Below are positions 10,187-18,579 of a DNA stretch of 44,462 nt, piece by piece. Each line of letters starts with the position of its first letter. Position 1 is the first letter of the stretch. The translations under genes were made by a program, and so were the position numbers. Source of the DNA: Bacteroidaceae bacterium (lineage in GTDB: Bacteria; Bacteroidota; Bacteroidia; Bacteroidales; Bacteroidaceae); NCBI GenBank assembly GCA_017628845.1, contig JAGBYI010000002.1:1-44462 (forward strand), given 5' to 3'. The notes under the pieces were generated by a model. That model searched no databases and was not told where the DNA came from. It worked only from the letters and a program-made list of their open reading frames with translations.

Positions 10187-13100
10187 ATGAAAAGAATCCT
10201 AATCTTACTGAGTGTGATACTGGCCACCGCCAGTGTCTATGCCCAGAACTTCCGCAAGGGTGCCCTTTATCAGGTAGACGGCATCCCCACGGAGTACAAG
10301 GGTCAGTTGTTCATCATGGATGAATTGTCAGGTTCATGGCGATTCATCGATCCCTTCAAGCAGCGTGCTTTGCGCGTGGGCGACAAGGGCATGGAGTATG
10401 GCGAGGTGAACGGTAGTGACGAGTTGCAGAAATGGACTTTGAAGGAGATTGCTCCAGGCAAGTACAGTGCCGTGCCCACCAACCAGACTTCCTTCCAGGC
10501 ACTGAAGAAGGGCGTTACCATCACCGAGGCCGATGCCTTCGGCAGCGATGACAACTGTACCTATCGTTTCCGTAGCGTCCAGGACCCTGCAATGGTTTTG
10601 GGCAATGGTGACGACGGAGGCAACAATGCACGCATTCGTGCCGAGAAAATGGATACCGTGAACCGTGGCCAGTACTGGAGTATCAAGACCCTCTCGCTGG
10701 GCCGTCACCTCATCGGTGGTGCTTTCTACGACAACCATTTTGATGATGGCGGCAACAACCAGAGCATCACATGGCTGCTTCAGTGGACAGCAAACCCAGC
10801 CAACCCTGGCAATGCACTTATGAGCCTGGAACCCGTAAAGGGACAGAAGGGCGTGTACCGCGTTGTTTCTGCCAACAAGAAGAAGATGTTCCGCATTGAA
10901 GGCAACCAGATGAAGATTGCCGACATCGACGAGGCCGACAAGGCTTCATGGTTCACCATTGAGCAGGTGGAGAAGCCCAAACTGTCTTCTCCCATATGGG
11001 AAGATGAAACCGTCTTCGAGATAAACAAGCTCCCCGGTGTGGCAACCTATATGCCCTATGCCAGCGAGGCGGAGATGAAGGCCGACAAGGCTTATTATGC
11101 AACCCCCTGGACAGAGCCTAAGAGCACTCTCTACAAGACTCTGGACGGCACATGGAACTTCTGGTTTACCGAAGTACCCGAGAAGGGTAAGGTGGCTGGA
11201 GATGTGGAAGTGATGGATGTGCCTGCCTTCGAGGCAGCCCAGTCTGCCGCTAACGGCAACGTCACACGCAAGCCCGATGCCATCCCCGTTCCTTCTTGCT
11301 GGGAGATGCAGGGCTACGACCGCCCCATCTATTGCAATGTGGAGTATCCTCACGGCAACACTCCTCCCTTCATCAAGGCTCGCCCCGGTTACAACGACGG
11401 TGGCAAGAACTATGCCATCAATCCCGTGGGTACATATCACCGTAGCTTCGACCTGCCCCAGGGTTGGGACAAGCAGCGCACCATCATACACTTCGGCGGT
11501 ATCTACTCTTGCGCACAGGTTTGGCTCAACGGCAAGTACGTGGGTTATACCCAGGGTTCCAACAATGTGGCAGAGTTCGACTTGACTCACCTTTTGCGTA
11601 CAGGCAAGAACGACCTCGTGGTACAGGTTCACCGCTGGTGCGACGGTTCATACCTGGAGTGCCAGGACATGTTCCGCATGTCTGGTATCTTCCGTAGCGT
11701 ATATATATATAATGTACCCAAGAAGAGCATCCGCAACCATGTGGTGCAGACCAATATCAGCGGTAAGGACGGTATTGTGAATGTAAGCGTTGACGCCGAT
11801 GTGGCTTCCGTTGCCAAGCTGTACACCCCCGAGGGTCAGCTTGTGGCAGAGCAGGCATTCAAGGGTGGCAAGGCCAAGTTCCTGGTTCCCAATGCCAGCT
11901 TCTGGACAGCCGAGACTCCTGCTCTCTACACCTTGGACATCGTGCAGAAGGACCAGAGCGGCAAGGATGTGATGGCATTCTCCACCAAGGTTGGTATCCG
12001 CGAGGTGAAGATCGTCGGTTCTCTGCTTTATGTCAACGGCAAGCGTGTCATCCTGAAGGGTGTAAATCGCCACGACACTAACCCCGTAACAGGTCGTACT
12101 GTTACTACCGACAACATGCTGGAAGACGTTCTGTTGATGAAGCGCAACAATATCAATACCATTCGTACCAGCCACTATCCCAACGATGCACGCATGTATG
12201 CTATGTTCGACCACTATGGTTTGTATTGCTGCGATGAGGCCGACCTCGAGGACCATGCCAACCAGTCAATCTCGTACATGAAGTCATGGATTCCTTCCTT
12301 TGTGGACCGTATCGACCGTATGGTGAGCCGCGACATCAACCATGCCAGCGTAATCATGTGGTCTTTGGGTAACGAGGCAGGTGCCGGTACCAACTTCAAG
12401 GATTGCTACGAGGCTGCCCACAAGATGGACCCCACTCGTCCTGTGCACTACGAGGGAACGCGTATCGACCGTGACTTCGGTGGTAGCGCCTACTCCGACT
12501 TCTACTCCAAGATGTACCCCTCTATGGACTGGATGGCAAAGAATACCAGTAATATGGACAAGCCCATGTTCCTCTGCGAATATGCTCATGCTATGGGTAA
12601 TGCCATCGGTAACCTGCCCGAGTATATGCAGAGTATGGAGGAGAGCAACGCCACCATCGGTGGTTGCATCTGGGACTGGGTGGATCAGGCTATCTACGAA
12701 CCTCTGGAACTGAAGAAGGGTGTTCGTCGTCTGCACACCGGTTATGACTATCCCGGTCCTCACCAGGGCAACTTCTGCTCTAATGGCGTAGTAACTGCCG
12801 AGCGCCGCCAGACAGCCAAGTTGGCAGAGGTGAAGTTTGCTCATCAGTTCATCAAGTTCCAGTATGCCAAGGGTACTCTCACCCTGCGCAATGCCTACGA
12901 CTTCCGTTCGCTCAAGGATATGAAGGTGGAGGCTAAGATCATGGTAGACGGCAAGGTGAAGAAGACTGTAACCGCCATGCTCGGCGATGTGAAGCCCGGT
13001 GAGACAACCACTATCGATATTCCCGTTTCCAAGTATGTCAAGAATACTGTTAAGAAGACCAAGACGGTTATTGTAAATGGAAAGACGGTATACAGCAGCA

Positions 13101-13900
13101 GTAAGTCATCAGGCCAGCATGTTGTACTCAATGTGGTTGTCATCGATACCAAGGCATCGCTGTCTACTCCTGCCAACCACATCGTTGCACACTATGGTGT
13201 GGATATTGCGAAGGGTGCTGTCCTGCCTGTCCTTGCCAAGGGCGAGAAGACCGAGCATCCCCAGTTCGCCTTCCAGAACCACCGTTGGATCGAGAACGAC
13301 CGCTTCGGCGACACTAATAGCGAGAACAAGGCAGATTGCGATATTACCTACGACTACCTGAAGGATGGTAGCATAGACATGATAGTGAAGGTTACTCCCA
13401 AGGATGGTAACCTGCGTCGTGTGGGTGTGGCTGCAGAGCTCGATACTGCTTTCTGCAATGTCAACTACTATGGTTATGGTCCCTACGAGAACTATCCCGA
13501 CCGTATGGCTGGCGTGCTCGTGGGTAACTACAGCGGCAAGGCTCTGCCTTTCAATGCCGACGGCACTCTGCCCGAGGGTACTTTGATGGAACCCTACATG
13601 AAGCCTCAGACCACCGGCGACCGTCTGGTGTACAACGTAACTCTTACCGATGCCAAGGGGCATGGTTGGCAGATAGAGTGCCCCGAGGGTATCTACTTCA
13701 GTGCCAACCGCTACACCGATGCTGACCTGATGAATGCCCAGCATACATGGGACATCAAGGCACGTCCCTACATCTGGTTGCAGTTGGGTATGGACATCCG
13801 TGGTCTCGGCAATGCTTCCTGTGGCCCTGGCCCCATGCAGAAGTACGTCATCGACGGCAAGCAGACCTACGAGTTCCGCGTACGAATGAAGAAGATTTGA
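10187..13900 (+). CDS. Secreted GH2 beta-galactosidase with N-terminal extension
   Basis: A 1237-residue glycoside hydrolase family 2 enzyme with a Sec signal (cleavage likely after ASVYA). GH2 proper starts near 280 (IWEDETVFEINKLPG, then KTLDGTWNFWF). The acid/base is E730 in WSLGNEAGAG and the nucleophile E798 in FLCEYAHAMGN, both intact; CDWVDQ-like GGCIWDWVDQ and the C-terminal beta-sandwich (YYGYGPYENYPDR) are also typical of LacZ-type enzymes. Residues about 22-275 are an extra domain with repeated WSI/FRI motifs that may be a beta-trefoil carbohydrate-binding module; this is inference. It would release terminal beta-galactose from glycans in the periplasm or outside. Together with the GH92/GH125/GH110 genes nearby it suggests host glycoprotein trimming. 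Confidence 0.92.
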   Translation: MKRILILLSVILATASVYAQNFRKGALYQVDGIPTEYKGQLFIMDELSGSWRFIDPFKQRALRVGDKGMEYGEVNGSDELQKWTLKEIAPGKYSAVPTNQTSFQALKKGVTITEADAFGSDDNCTYRFRSVQDPAMVLGNGDDGGNNARIRAEKMDTVNRGQYWSIKTLSLGRHLIGGAFYDNHFDDGGNNQSITWLLQWTANPANPGNALMSLEPVKGQKGVYRVVSANKKKMFRIEGNQMKIADIDEADKASWFTIEQVEKPKLSSPIWEDETVFEINKLPGVATYMPYASEAEMKADKAYYATPWTEPKSTLYKTLDGTWNFWFTEVPEKGKVAGDVEVMDVPAFEAAQSAANGNVTRKPDAIPVPSCWEMQGYDRPIYCNVEYPHGNTPPFIKARPGYNDGGKNYAINPVGTYHRSFDLPQGWDKQRTIIHFGGIYSCAQVWLNGKYVGYTQGSNNVAEFDLTHLLRTGKNDLVVQVHRWCDGSYLECQDMFRMSGIFRSVYIYNVPKKSIRNHVVQTNISGKDGIVNVSVDADVASVAKLYTPEGQLVAEQAFKGGKAKFLVPNASFWTAETPALYTLDIVQKDQSGKDVMAFSTKVGIREVKIVGSLLYVNGKRVILKGVNRHDTNPVTGRTVTTDNMLEDVLLMKRNNINTIRTSHYPNDARMYAMFDHYGLYCCDEADLEDHANQSISYMKSWIPSFVDRIDRMVSRDINHASVIMWSLGNEAGAGTNFKDCYEAAHKMDPTRPVHYEGTRIDRDFGGSAYSDFYSKMYPSMDWMAKNTSNMDKPMFLCEYAHAMGNAIGNLPEYMQSMEESNATIGGCIWDWVDQAIYEPLELKKGVRRLHTGYDYPGPHQGNFCSNGVVTAERRQTAKLAEVKFAHQFIKFQYAKGTLTLRNAYDFRSLKDMKVEAKIMVDGKVKKTVTAMLGDVKPGETTTIDIPVSKYVKNTVKKTKTVIVNGKTVYSSSKSSGQHVVLNVVVIDTKASLSTPANHIVAHYGVDIAKGAVLPVLAKGEKTEHPQFAFQNHRWIENDRFGDTNSENKADCDITYDYLKDGSIDMIVKVTPKDGNLRRVGVAAELDTAFCNVNYYGYGPYENYPDRMAGVLVGNYSGKALPFNADGTLPEGTLMEPYMKPQTTGDRLVYNVTLTDAKGHGWQIECPEGIYFSANRYTDADLMNAQHTWDIKARPYIWLQLGMDIRGLGNASCGPGPMQKYVIDGKQTYEFRVRMKKI

Positions 13901-13910
13901 TCAATAAAAA

Positions 13911-13942
13911 CAATCAGGCGAGCCTCCAAGCTCGCCTGATTG
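13911..13942 (+). terminator. Terminator hairpin after the GH2 gene
   Basis: A perfect 13-base inverted repeat (CAATCAGGCGAGC / GCTCGCCTGATTG) with loop CTCCAA begins 11 bases after the stop codon; a short T-rich stretch (TTGCTT) follows. The first REP starts 10 bases further on. Confidence 0.75.
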
Positions 13943-13951
13943 TTGCTTCCG

Positions 13952-14142
13952 GTAGGGACGCTGCGTGCAGCGTCCGCCAAGAAACCAAACAGAAGTTATG
14001 TCATCCTCTCGGTAGGGACGCTGCGTGCAGCGTCCGTATCATGCGACTCCACATTGTTTTGTCGGACGCTGCACGCAGCGTCCCTACTGGTGGATGGTGG
14101 TATTTGTTGTTCTGCTGATGTCTCGGATGCTGCCAGCGTCCG
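13952..14142. repeat. REP cluster 1 (forward, forward, reverse, degenerate reverse), 3' side of the RAYT gene
   Basis: Four REPs: 13952-13976 forward, 14012-14036 forward, 14063-14087 reverse, 14124-14142 reverse and degenerate (GGATGCTGCCAGCGTCC). Forward copies read GTAG, then GGACGCTGCGTGCAGCGTCC, then G. The degenerate one is 17 bases from the RAYT stop codon. The part from 14012 to 14161 is duplicated at 14798-14948. Confidence 0.95.
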
Positions 14143-14159
14143 AAACATGCAGAGTGTAA

Positions 14160-14708
14160 TTATTGTTCCTCCATATCATAGAAGCAATCCAATACCCAAT
14201 TAGCAACATTATACTCAATGTATAGAGAAATGTTATTTCCATCAACCACTCCTCTTATTGCATGGTCATGGTAACGTGGTTGCCATGCGAAGTCCGGGTT
14301 AATAGAACGGGCATATCTTGTAACAGCAGATTTCAGAGAACCGATATAGGTGGAAAGGGCCGTACGTGCAGAACCTTTTCCACATCCAGACATTCGCTCC
14401 TCTCTCGTAGGGACGCTGCGTGCAGCGTCCGAAAGGATAGGCAAGGATGGACTAATGTCAATGATAGCATGGAAGTGGTTAGGCATTACTACATATTGTA
14501 AAACCTTTACGTTAGCATGATGGGAAACGACGTTCTCCAATTCATTGAGCAAGAATGTACCTATTGGGGAATATTTCATTACGTCGCCCTCAATTTCCCC
14601 AAAGAAATGTCTATGTCCTTGAGTGCAGACGGTAATGAAGTATCTTCCGTCATTGTATTCTAACCACCAGGCACGAGGTGATTTCCTTTTGGGCAATTCG
14701 CTCTTCAT
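14160..14708 (-). CDS. REP-associated tyrosine transposase (RAYT), Y1/IS200-like, with a REP inside its own gene
   Basis: A 182-residue Y1 HUH-family transposase. The metal-binding HUH motif is HFH (78-80) in YVVMPNHFHAII, and the catalytic tyrosine is probably Y163 (or Y166) in ISLYIEYNVANW after the family block YHDHAIRG. The family acts as single-strand endonuclease on REP hairpins with a GTAG foot. It is flanked on each side by four REP copies and lacks a partner tnpB or IS ends, as expected of RAYTs. Residues 93-101 (SDAARSVPT) are encoded by a full REP (14407-14431) in a variable loop between the HUH motif and the tyrosine helix, without frame disruption. Both active-site motifs are intact, so activity is plausible. 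Confidence 0.9.
   Translation of the reverse strand: MKSELPKRKSPRAWWLEYNDGRYFITVCTQGHRHFFGEIEGDVMKYSPIGTFLLNELENVVSHHANVKVLQYVVMPNHFHAIIDISPSLPILSDAARSVPTREERMSGCGKGSARTALSTYIGSLKSAVTRYARSINPDFAWQPRYHDHAIRGVVDGNNISLYIEYNVANWVLDCFYDMEEQ
14407..14431. repeat. REP embedded in frame in the RAYT coding sequence
   Basis: A perfect 25-base forward REP (GTAG, palindrome with GT loop, G). Read on the gene's strand it gives S-DAARSVPT, the same peptide as the REPs in gluQ. Confidence 0.95.
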
Positions 14709-14754
14709 CGGTTTTCCAAGTAAAGATTATTTTATTAAACAAGGTGTCTTCCAA

Positions 14755-14933
14755 GTAGGGACGCGTGTCCGAAATGATTAATTGTATCTCTTTTGCCGTA
14801 GGGACGCTGCGTGCAGCGTCCGTATCATACGGTTTCCTGTTGTTTTGTCGGACGCTGCACGCAGCGTCCCTACGATTGGATGGGTTACAAACTGTTCTGC
14901 TGATGTCTCGGACGCTGCACGCAGCGTCCCTAC
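14755..14933. repeat. REP cluster 2 (degenerate forward, forward, reverse, reverse), 5' side of the RAYT gene
   Basis: Copies: 14755-14771 forward with an internal loss (GTAGGGACGCGTGTCCG), 14798-14822 forward, 14849-14873 reverse, 14909-14933 reverse. Again the degenerate copy is the one nearest the RAYT gene. The stretch 14798-14948 is the direct-repeat partner of 14012-14161; the gaps between REPs also match (26 bases, then 36 versus 35). Confidence 0.95.
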
Positions 14934-14959
14934 ATGCAGAGTGTAATTGCCATTCCTTT

Positions 14960-15730
14960 TTACTTTATCCCCCTTGCCTTGAATATCATTTCCTTGGCAT
15001 TGTTGATTTGCTGGAACTTTTCTTCTGCTGCTTTTTTGACGTCTTCGCCAAGGGTTGCCACCTTGTCGGGGTGATGTTTGAGCGCTAACTTGCGGTAGGC
15101 TTTCTTTACTTCTTCGTCAGAGGCAGAGGGATCGATTTCAAGAACCTTGTAGCCCTGTTCCAATGTCTTGCCACCCAGATTCAGCATTGACTCCACCTCT
15201 TCGGCAGAGAGTCCCATGGCTATGGCCACCTCTTTCAAGGCCTCAATCTCAGCCTGGCACACGTTGCCATCGCTCTGTGCTATCTTGGCAAGGAAACTGA
15301 GCAGCTGAAGGCGTTGCTCATAACTCATGTTCTGCTTTATCTGCACACCGCACTCGTAGATGGCGTTCTTGAATGCCGAAGGATTCTTGGCATCCATCTG
15401 CTTGCGTTGCTCAAAAAGGTTAAGCAGAATCTGATTGCCCTCGCTTACAGCCGCTTCTCCGAAATTTACACGAAGGAACTGGCGTACAAATTCCATTTCG
15501 CTGTGCATCACCTTGCCGTCGGCCTTGATGATGTACGATGCCATTACCAGCAGTGAGAACAGGAAACTGTTCCTTTGCCCATAAGTGGGGTCAGTATGTG
15601 TGTACTGCCCGTTGTCGGTGTAGGTATTGCCGCCTTCCAGCAGTTTGCCCAAGGCATAACCTGCCAAGGCACCTAAAGGCCCTGCCGCCATGAAACCGAC
15701 AATGCCACCAATCCATTTTCCAAATCCCAT
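14960..15730 (-). CDS. TerB/J-domain co-chaperone (DjlA-like)
   Basis: 256 residues from the start I prefer. The N-terminus [31 protein letters not shown] is a glycine-rich membrane-interacting segment, the middle (about 55-170) is a TerB-like helical domain ([23 protein letters not shown]... [19 protein letters not shown]), and the C-terminus is a J domain with the HPD motif ([18 protein letters not shown]). J domains stimulate Hsp70 (DnaK) ATPase, and this arrangement resembles DjlA, probably at the inner membrane. An in-frame ATG ten codons upstream exists, but a TAAGTTTG -7 box overlaps it, so 15730 is the likelier start. Its stop lies 12 bases from REP cluster 2. Confidence 0.88.
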   Translation of the reverse strand: MGFGKWIGGIVGFMAAGPLGALAGYALGKLLEGGNTYTDNGQYTHTDPTYGQRNSFLFSLLVMASYIIKADGKVMHSEMEFVRQFLRVNFGEAAVSEGNQILLNLFEQRKQMDAKNPSAFKNAIYECGVQIKQNMSYEQRLQLLSFLAKIAQSDGNVCQAEIEALKEVAIAMGLSAEEVESMLNLGGKTLEQGYKVLEIDPSASDEEVKKAYRKLALKHHPDKVATLGEDVKKAAEEKFQQINNAKEMIFKARGIK

Positions 15731-15757
15731 AATATGTGTTCTTGTTTGATTTGGGTG

Positions 15758-15765
15758 CAAACTTA
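15758..15765 (-). promoter_or_regulatory. -7 box (TAAGTTTG) of the TerB/J-domain gene
   Basis: Minus-strand TAAGTTTG fits TAnnTTTG and lies 27 bases before the ATG at 15730. This position decides the start: the upstream in-frame ATG at 15760 would fall within the box. Confidence 0.55.
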
Positions 15766-15854
15766 CAGAAAATATTTCATTTATCCGTATTGTCGGGTAG
15801 CCTTTCTTGCTTCTCCAAACTACGAATGCTATATTTCCCCAGAAACACTCTCTC

Positions 15855-15922
15855 GAGGACCGGGGTGAGACAACCCGAGGACCGAGGCGAGAGTACCGGG
15901 AACTCTCGCCTCGGTCCTCGGG
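15855..15922. repeat. 22-base repeat unit twice, then a 21-base perfect inverted repeat
   Basis: GAGGACCG starts at 15855 and 15877, 22 bases apart. The second unit forms the left arm (15874-15894) of a perfect 21-base inverted repeat whose right arm is 15902-15922, loop ACCGGGA. The hairpin is very stable and has no T run at its plus-strand end. It lies between the TerB/J promoter and the protease terminator. Confidence 0.8.
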
Positions 15923-15941
15923 AGGAGCAAAAAAGGGTATG

Positions 15942-15976
15942 AAAAAGCCCCGAATCGCTACGATTCGAGGCCTTAT
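15942..15976 (-). terminator. Terminator of the zinc protease gene
   Basis: On the minus strand AAGGCCTCGAATCG, TAG, CGATTCGGGGCTT and a T run make a rho-independent terminator about 75 bases after the protease stop. A second hairpin-like element (AACCCCAA at 15983, TTGGGGTT at 16021, with inner GGTC/GACC) lies between it and the stop. Confidence 0.7.
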
Positions 15977-16050
15977 GCTTATAACCCCAAATCGGTCGCG
16001 CTCAACGGCCTAATGACCAATTGGGGTTAAATGGTATTTTATGCAGGAAT

Positions 16051-18432
16051 TTACTTCACCACCAGGGCACGTTCTATCTGGTCGGAGAGGTTCTGGAAGT
16101 GTGCACGGCTCTTGGCATCGGCACCTGCATTCTTGATTTTGCTCTGTATGCTCTTCAGGGCAAGCAGAGCCATGGCACGAGGCTCGGAAGCAATGGTGCC
16201 GCTCAGAGTCTGGAAACGGTTGATGAGCAGGACGGTCAGAGTACTCTGCAAAGTCTGGCGGTAGTTGCTCACGCTCTTGCCGTTCTGTGCCTCGGCAAAG
16301 CAGATGCGAATGATGTCAGCAATGTACTTGTCGGCAGGGTAGAGGTCGTTCAGACCGTTCAGGCGAGTTACGAGCAATGAAGCTGCCTGAGTTGCTACGG
16401 GCTGGGTCAGAGTGCGTGTGTCGCGAGTCATTGTCTTGCAGTAGTCAAACTCGCGCATCCATGTGGGCTCGTTCAGCACGTTCTTTTCCAGCCACTGGAG
16501 AGACTCCTTCTGCTTCTTCAGGGGAGTGGGCTCGAAGGTTGTACCGCCCTGGGCACGAGTGTAGTATGTCTGGTATGTGCCACCGATGTAGCCGGCAACG
16601 TGTCCGGCATAGCGCAGGAGCTGGCCACGCATCTGTCCGTACATGGTAGCGAGGTTCTCGTCGTGGATGTCGTTCTCGTCATAGGTCCACTTGGCCAACT
16701 GTGCCATCTCGCGCTTCAGGTTCATTACACCGTAGGTGCTTGACTTCACAGCATCATCTCCCAGGTCCTCGGTCTGACGACGGGGGTCAACACCACGCAG
16801 GCCTTCACCGTCGCCCCACCACAGACGGGGGTTCTTCTGTGCCTCCTGTGTCATAGCCTCCAGAGCCTTGTGGTCCTCCATGGGAGTCTTAGCGTCGAGC
16901 ATGGGACGGTAACCCCATTCGATGACCCACATGTCGTAGTCGCCAATGCGGGGGAAGATACCCTTTTGTGTGATACCGTCCTCGGGCTGAGCCACATAGT
17001 TGAAGCGTGCATAGTCCATGATAGAGGGAGTGTGGCCGTGCTTCTCTACCCATGCCTTGTTGCGCAGACTGTCGGTGGGAACCATGGCAGAAGAACCGAA
17101 GTTGTGGCGCAGACCCAGTGAGTGACCAACCTCGTGGCTTGATACGAAACGAATCAGTTCGCCCATCAGTTCCTCGCTGTAGTGCATTTTGCGTGCAGCC
17201 TCGTCTATGCTGCTGGCCTGTACCATGTACCAGTCGTGAACCAGAGACATTACGTTGTGGTACCAGCAAACATGAGCCTCCATAATCTCGCCTGTACGGG
17301 GATCGGAGATATGGGGACCGTAGGCATTGGCAATTGGGCTTGCCAGATAGCGGATCATAGAGAAACGTGCATCCTCCATGCTCATGGTGGTGTCGTTCTC
17401 GGGCCACTCCTCGCCACGGATGGCGTTCTTCCAGCCGGCTTTCTCAAAGGCAGCCTGCCAGTCGTTCACGCCCATGATGAGGTACTTGCGCCACTGCTTG
17501 GGAGTAGCAGGGTCGATGTAGTAGATGATGGGCTTCTTAGGCTCGATGAGTTCGCCACGGCACATCTTCTCGGCATCCTCGGCATTCTTGGGCTCCAGAC
17601 GGAAACGAGAAATCATAACCTGCTTGCCAACGCGCTGCTGCTCGTCGCTGAACTGGTTGAAGCCATGTGTGAAGTAGCCTACACGCTGGTCAAACAGACG
17701 GGGCATCATGGGTTCCTCTGGCAGAAGCACCAGGCTGATGTTCAGACCGAAGGTCACCTTGCCGGTGTAGGCAGAAGCGGGCAGAGACATGCTGCTGCTA
17801 TTGTATGTCTTTACCAGACGGATCTCGGTGTTTGTGGGGAAGGTCTTGATGTCCTCGACATAAGACAGGGAACCATCCTGCATGCCCAGGGTGAATGACT
17901 TCTTGTAGTATGACATGATGCCAAGGGGGTTGTCGCTATTGAGGAACTGTGTTACCTTGATACGTGACAAACCATTCTTGTGCTTCTCCACCTTGAAAGC
18001 ACCGATGATGGGAGCTTCGTTGCTCACATTGATTGCCTTGGAGATGGCGTTTGTGCTGTCAGCAATATTTATAGTCATACGAGAGCGCAACAGTATTGTG
18101 CTGTCGGGGTTCATCTGGAAGAATACAACCTGTTCGTTGCATTCCTCACCACCGAACTTGCCTGAGCTTGAGGGAGTAGAAGTGTAACGTGTTACCGCCA
18201 GGATGTCCTTGCCCAGCAGGCTGTCGGGAACCTCCAGGAACCAGTCTGTGCCTACTTTCTCCACATTCAGCATGCCTTTGCGTGAGATGCTTGGCTTTAC
18301 TTCCTTTTTCTTGGGAGCGGCAGCAGGAACTTCAGTCTGTGCCTTACCCTTCTTTTTCTTGTCCTTTTTCTTTGCCTCCACAGGCATGCCCATGAGGGCT
18401 GCTGCCATCAATAGCAGTAATACTTTTTTCAT
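16051..18432 (-). CDS. Secreted metzincin-like zinc metalloprotease (DUF5117/DUF5118 type)
   Basis: 793 residues starting at a Sec signal (MKKVLLLLMAAALMGMPVEA) followed by a Lys-rich stretch. The extended zinc motif HEVGHSLGLRHNF has ligands H433, H437 and H443 with catalytic E434, and a Met-turn-like SIMDYARF follows, as in metzincins. The N-terminal half (GTDWFLEVPDSLLGKDILAVTRY...) and length match Bacteroidetes zinc-dependent metalloproteases with DUF5117/DUF5118 domains. The open frame extends about 130 codons further upstream but contains the promoter, so it is not coding there. It likely degrades proteins in the periplasm or outside. Substrate unknown. Confidence 0.9.
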   Translation of the reverse strand: MKKVLLLLMAAALMGMPVEAKKKDKKKKGKAQTEVPAAAPKKKEVKPSISRKGMLNVEKVGTDWFLEVPDSLLGKDILAVTRYTSTPSSSGKFGGEECNEQVVFFQMNPDSTILLRSRMTINIADSTNAISKAINVSNEAPIIGAFKVEKHKNGLSRIKVTQFLNSDNPLGIMSYYKKSFTLGMQDGSLSYVEDIKTFPTNTEIRLVKTYNSSSMSLPASAYTGKVTFGLNISLVLLPEEPMMPRLFDQRVGYFTHGFNQFSDEQQRVGKQVMISRFRLEPKNAEDAEKMCRGELIEPKKPIIYYIDPATPKQWRKYLIMGVNDWQAAFEKAGWKNAIRGEEWPENDTTMSMEDARFSMIRYLASPIANAYGPHISDPRTGEIMEAHVCWYHNVMSLVHDWYMVQASSIDEAARKMHYSEELMGELIRFVSSHEVGHSLGLRHNFGSSAMVPTDSLRNKAWVEKHGHTPSIMDYARFNYVAQPEDGITQKGIFPRIGDYDMWVIEWGYRPMLDAKTPMEDHKALEAMTQEAQKNPRLWWGDGEGLRGVDPRRQTEDLGDDAVKSSTYGVMNLKREMAQLAKWTYDENDIHDENLATMYGQMRGQLLRYAGHVAGYIGGTYQTYYTRAQGGTTFEPTPLKKQKESLQWLEKNVLNEPTWMREFDYCKTMTRDTRTLTQPVATQAASLLVTRLNGLNDLYPADKYIADIIRICFAEAQNGKSVSNYRQTLQSTLTVLLINRFQTLSGTIASEPRAMALLALKSIQSKIKNAGADAKSRAHFQNLSDQIERALVVK

Positions 18433-18486
18433 GTCGTTTATGTTAATGTGTAAATTTAAAATGATGTCTGTTAACCCAAATCGGGG

Positions 18487-18494
18487 CAAAGTTA
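18487..18494 (-). promoter_or_regulatory. -7 box (TAACTTTG) of the zinc protease gene
   Basis: Minus-strand TAACTTTG, 55 bases before the start at 18432, back to back with the GH92 promoter. Confidence 0.5.
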
Positions 18495-18515
18495 TAAAAA
18501 AAGGATGGAATAGGG

Positions 18516-18545
18516 TTGCCGTTATATATATAATTTGTATCTTTG
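18516..18545 (+). promoter_or_regulatory. Promoter of the GH92 gene: TTG-N19-TATCTTTG
   Basis: TTG at 18516-18518 and TATCTTTG at 18538-18545 are separated by 19 bases, an excellent match to the Bacteroidetes primary promoter. The start codon at 18580 is 34 bases downstream. Confidence 0.75.
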
Positions 18546-18579
18546 AACTCAGAATTAACCTACTTAATAGTAATACATA

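Noticed and set aside
14012-14087. REP hairpins as rho-independent terminators
   Set aside because: No T run follows either side, and copies occur inside open reading frames.
13952-14933. REP clusters as a CRISPR array
   Set aside because: Repeats change orientation, spacing is uneven, copies are themselves perfect palindromes, and no cas gene is present.
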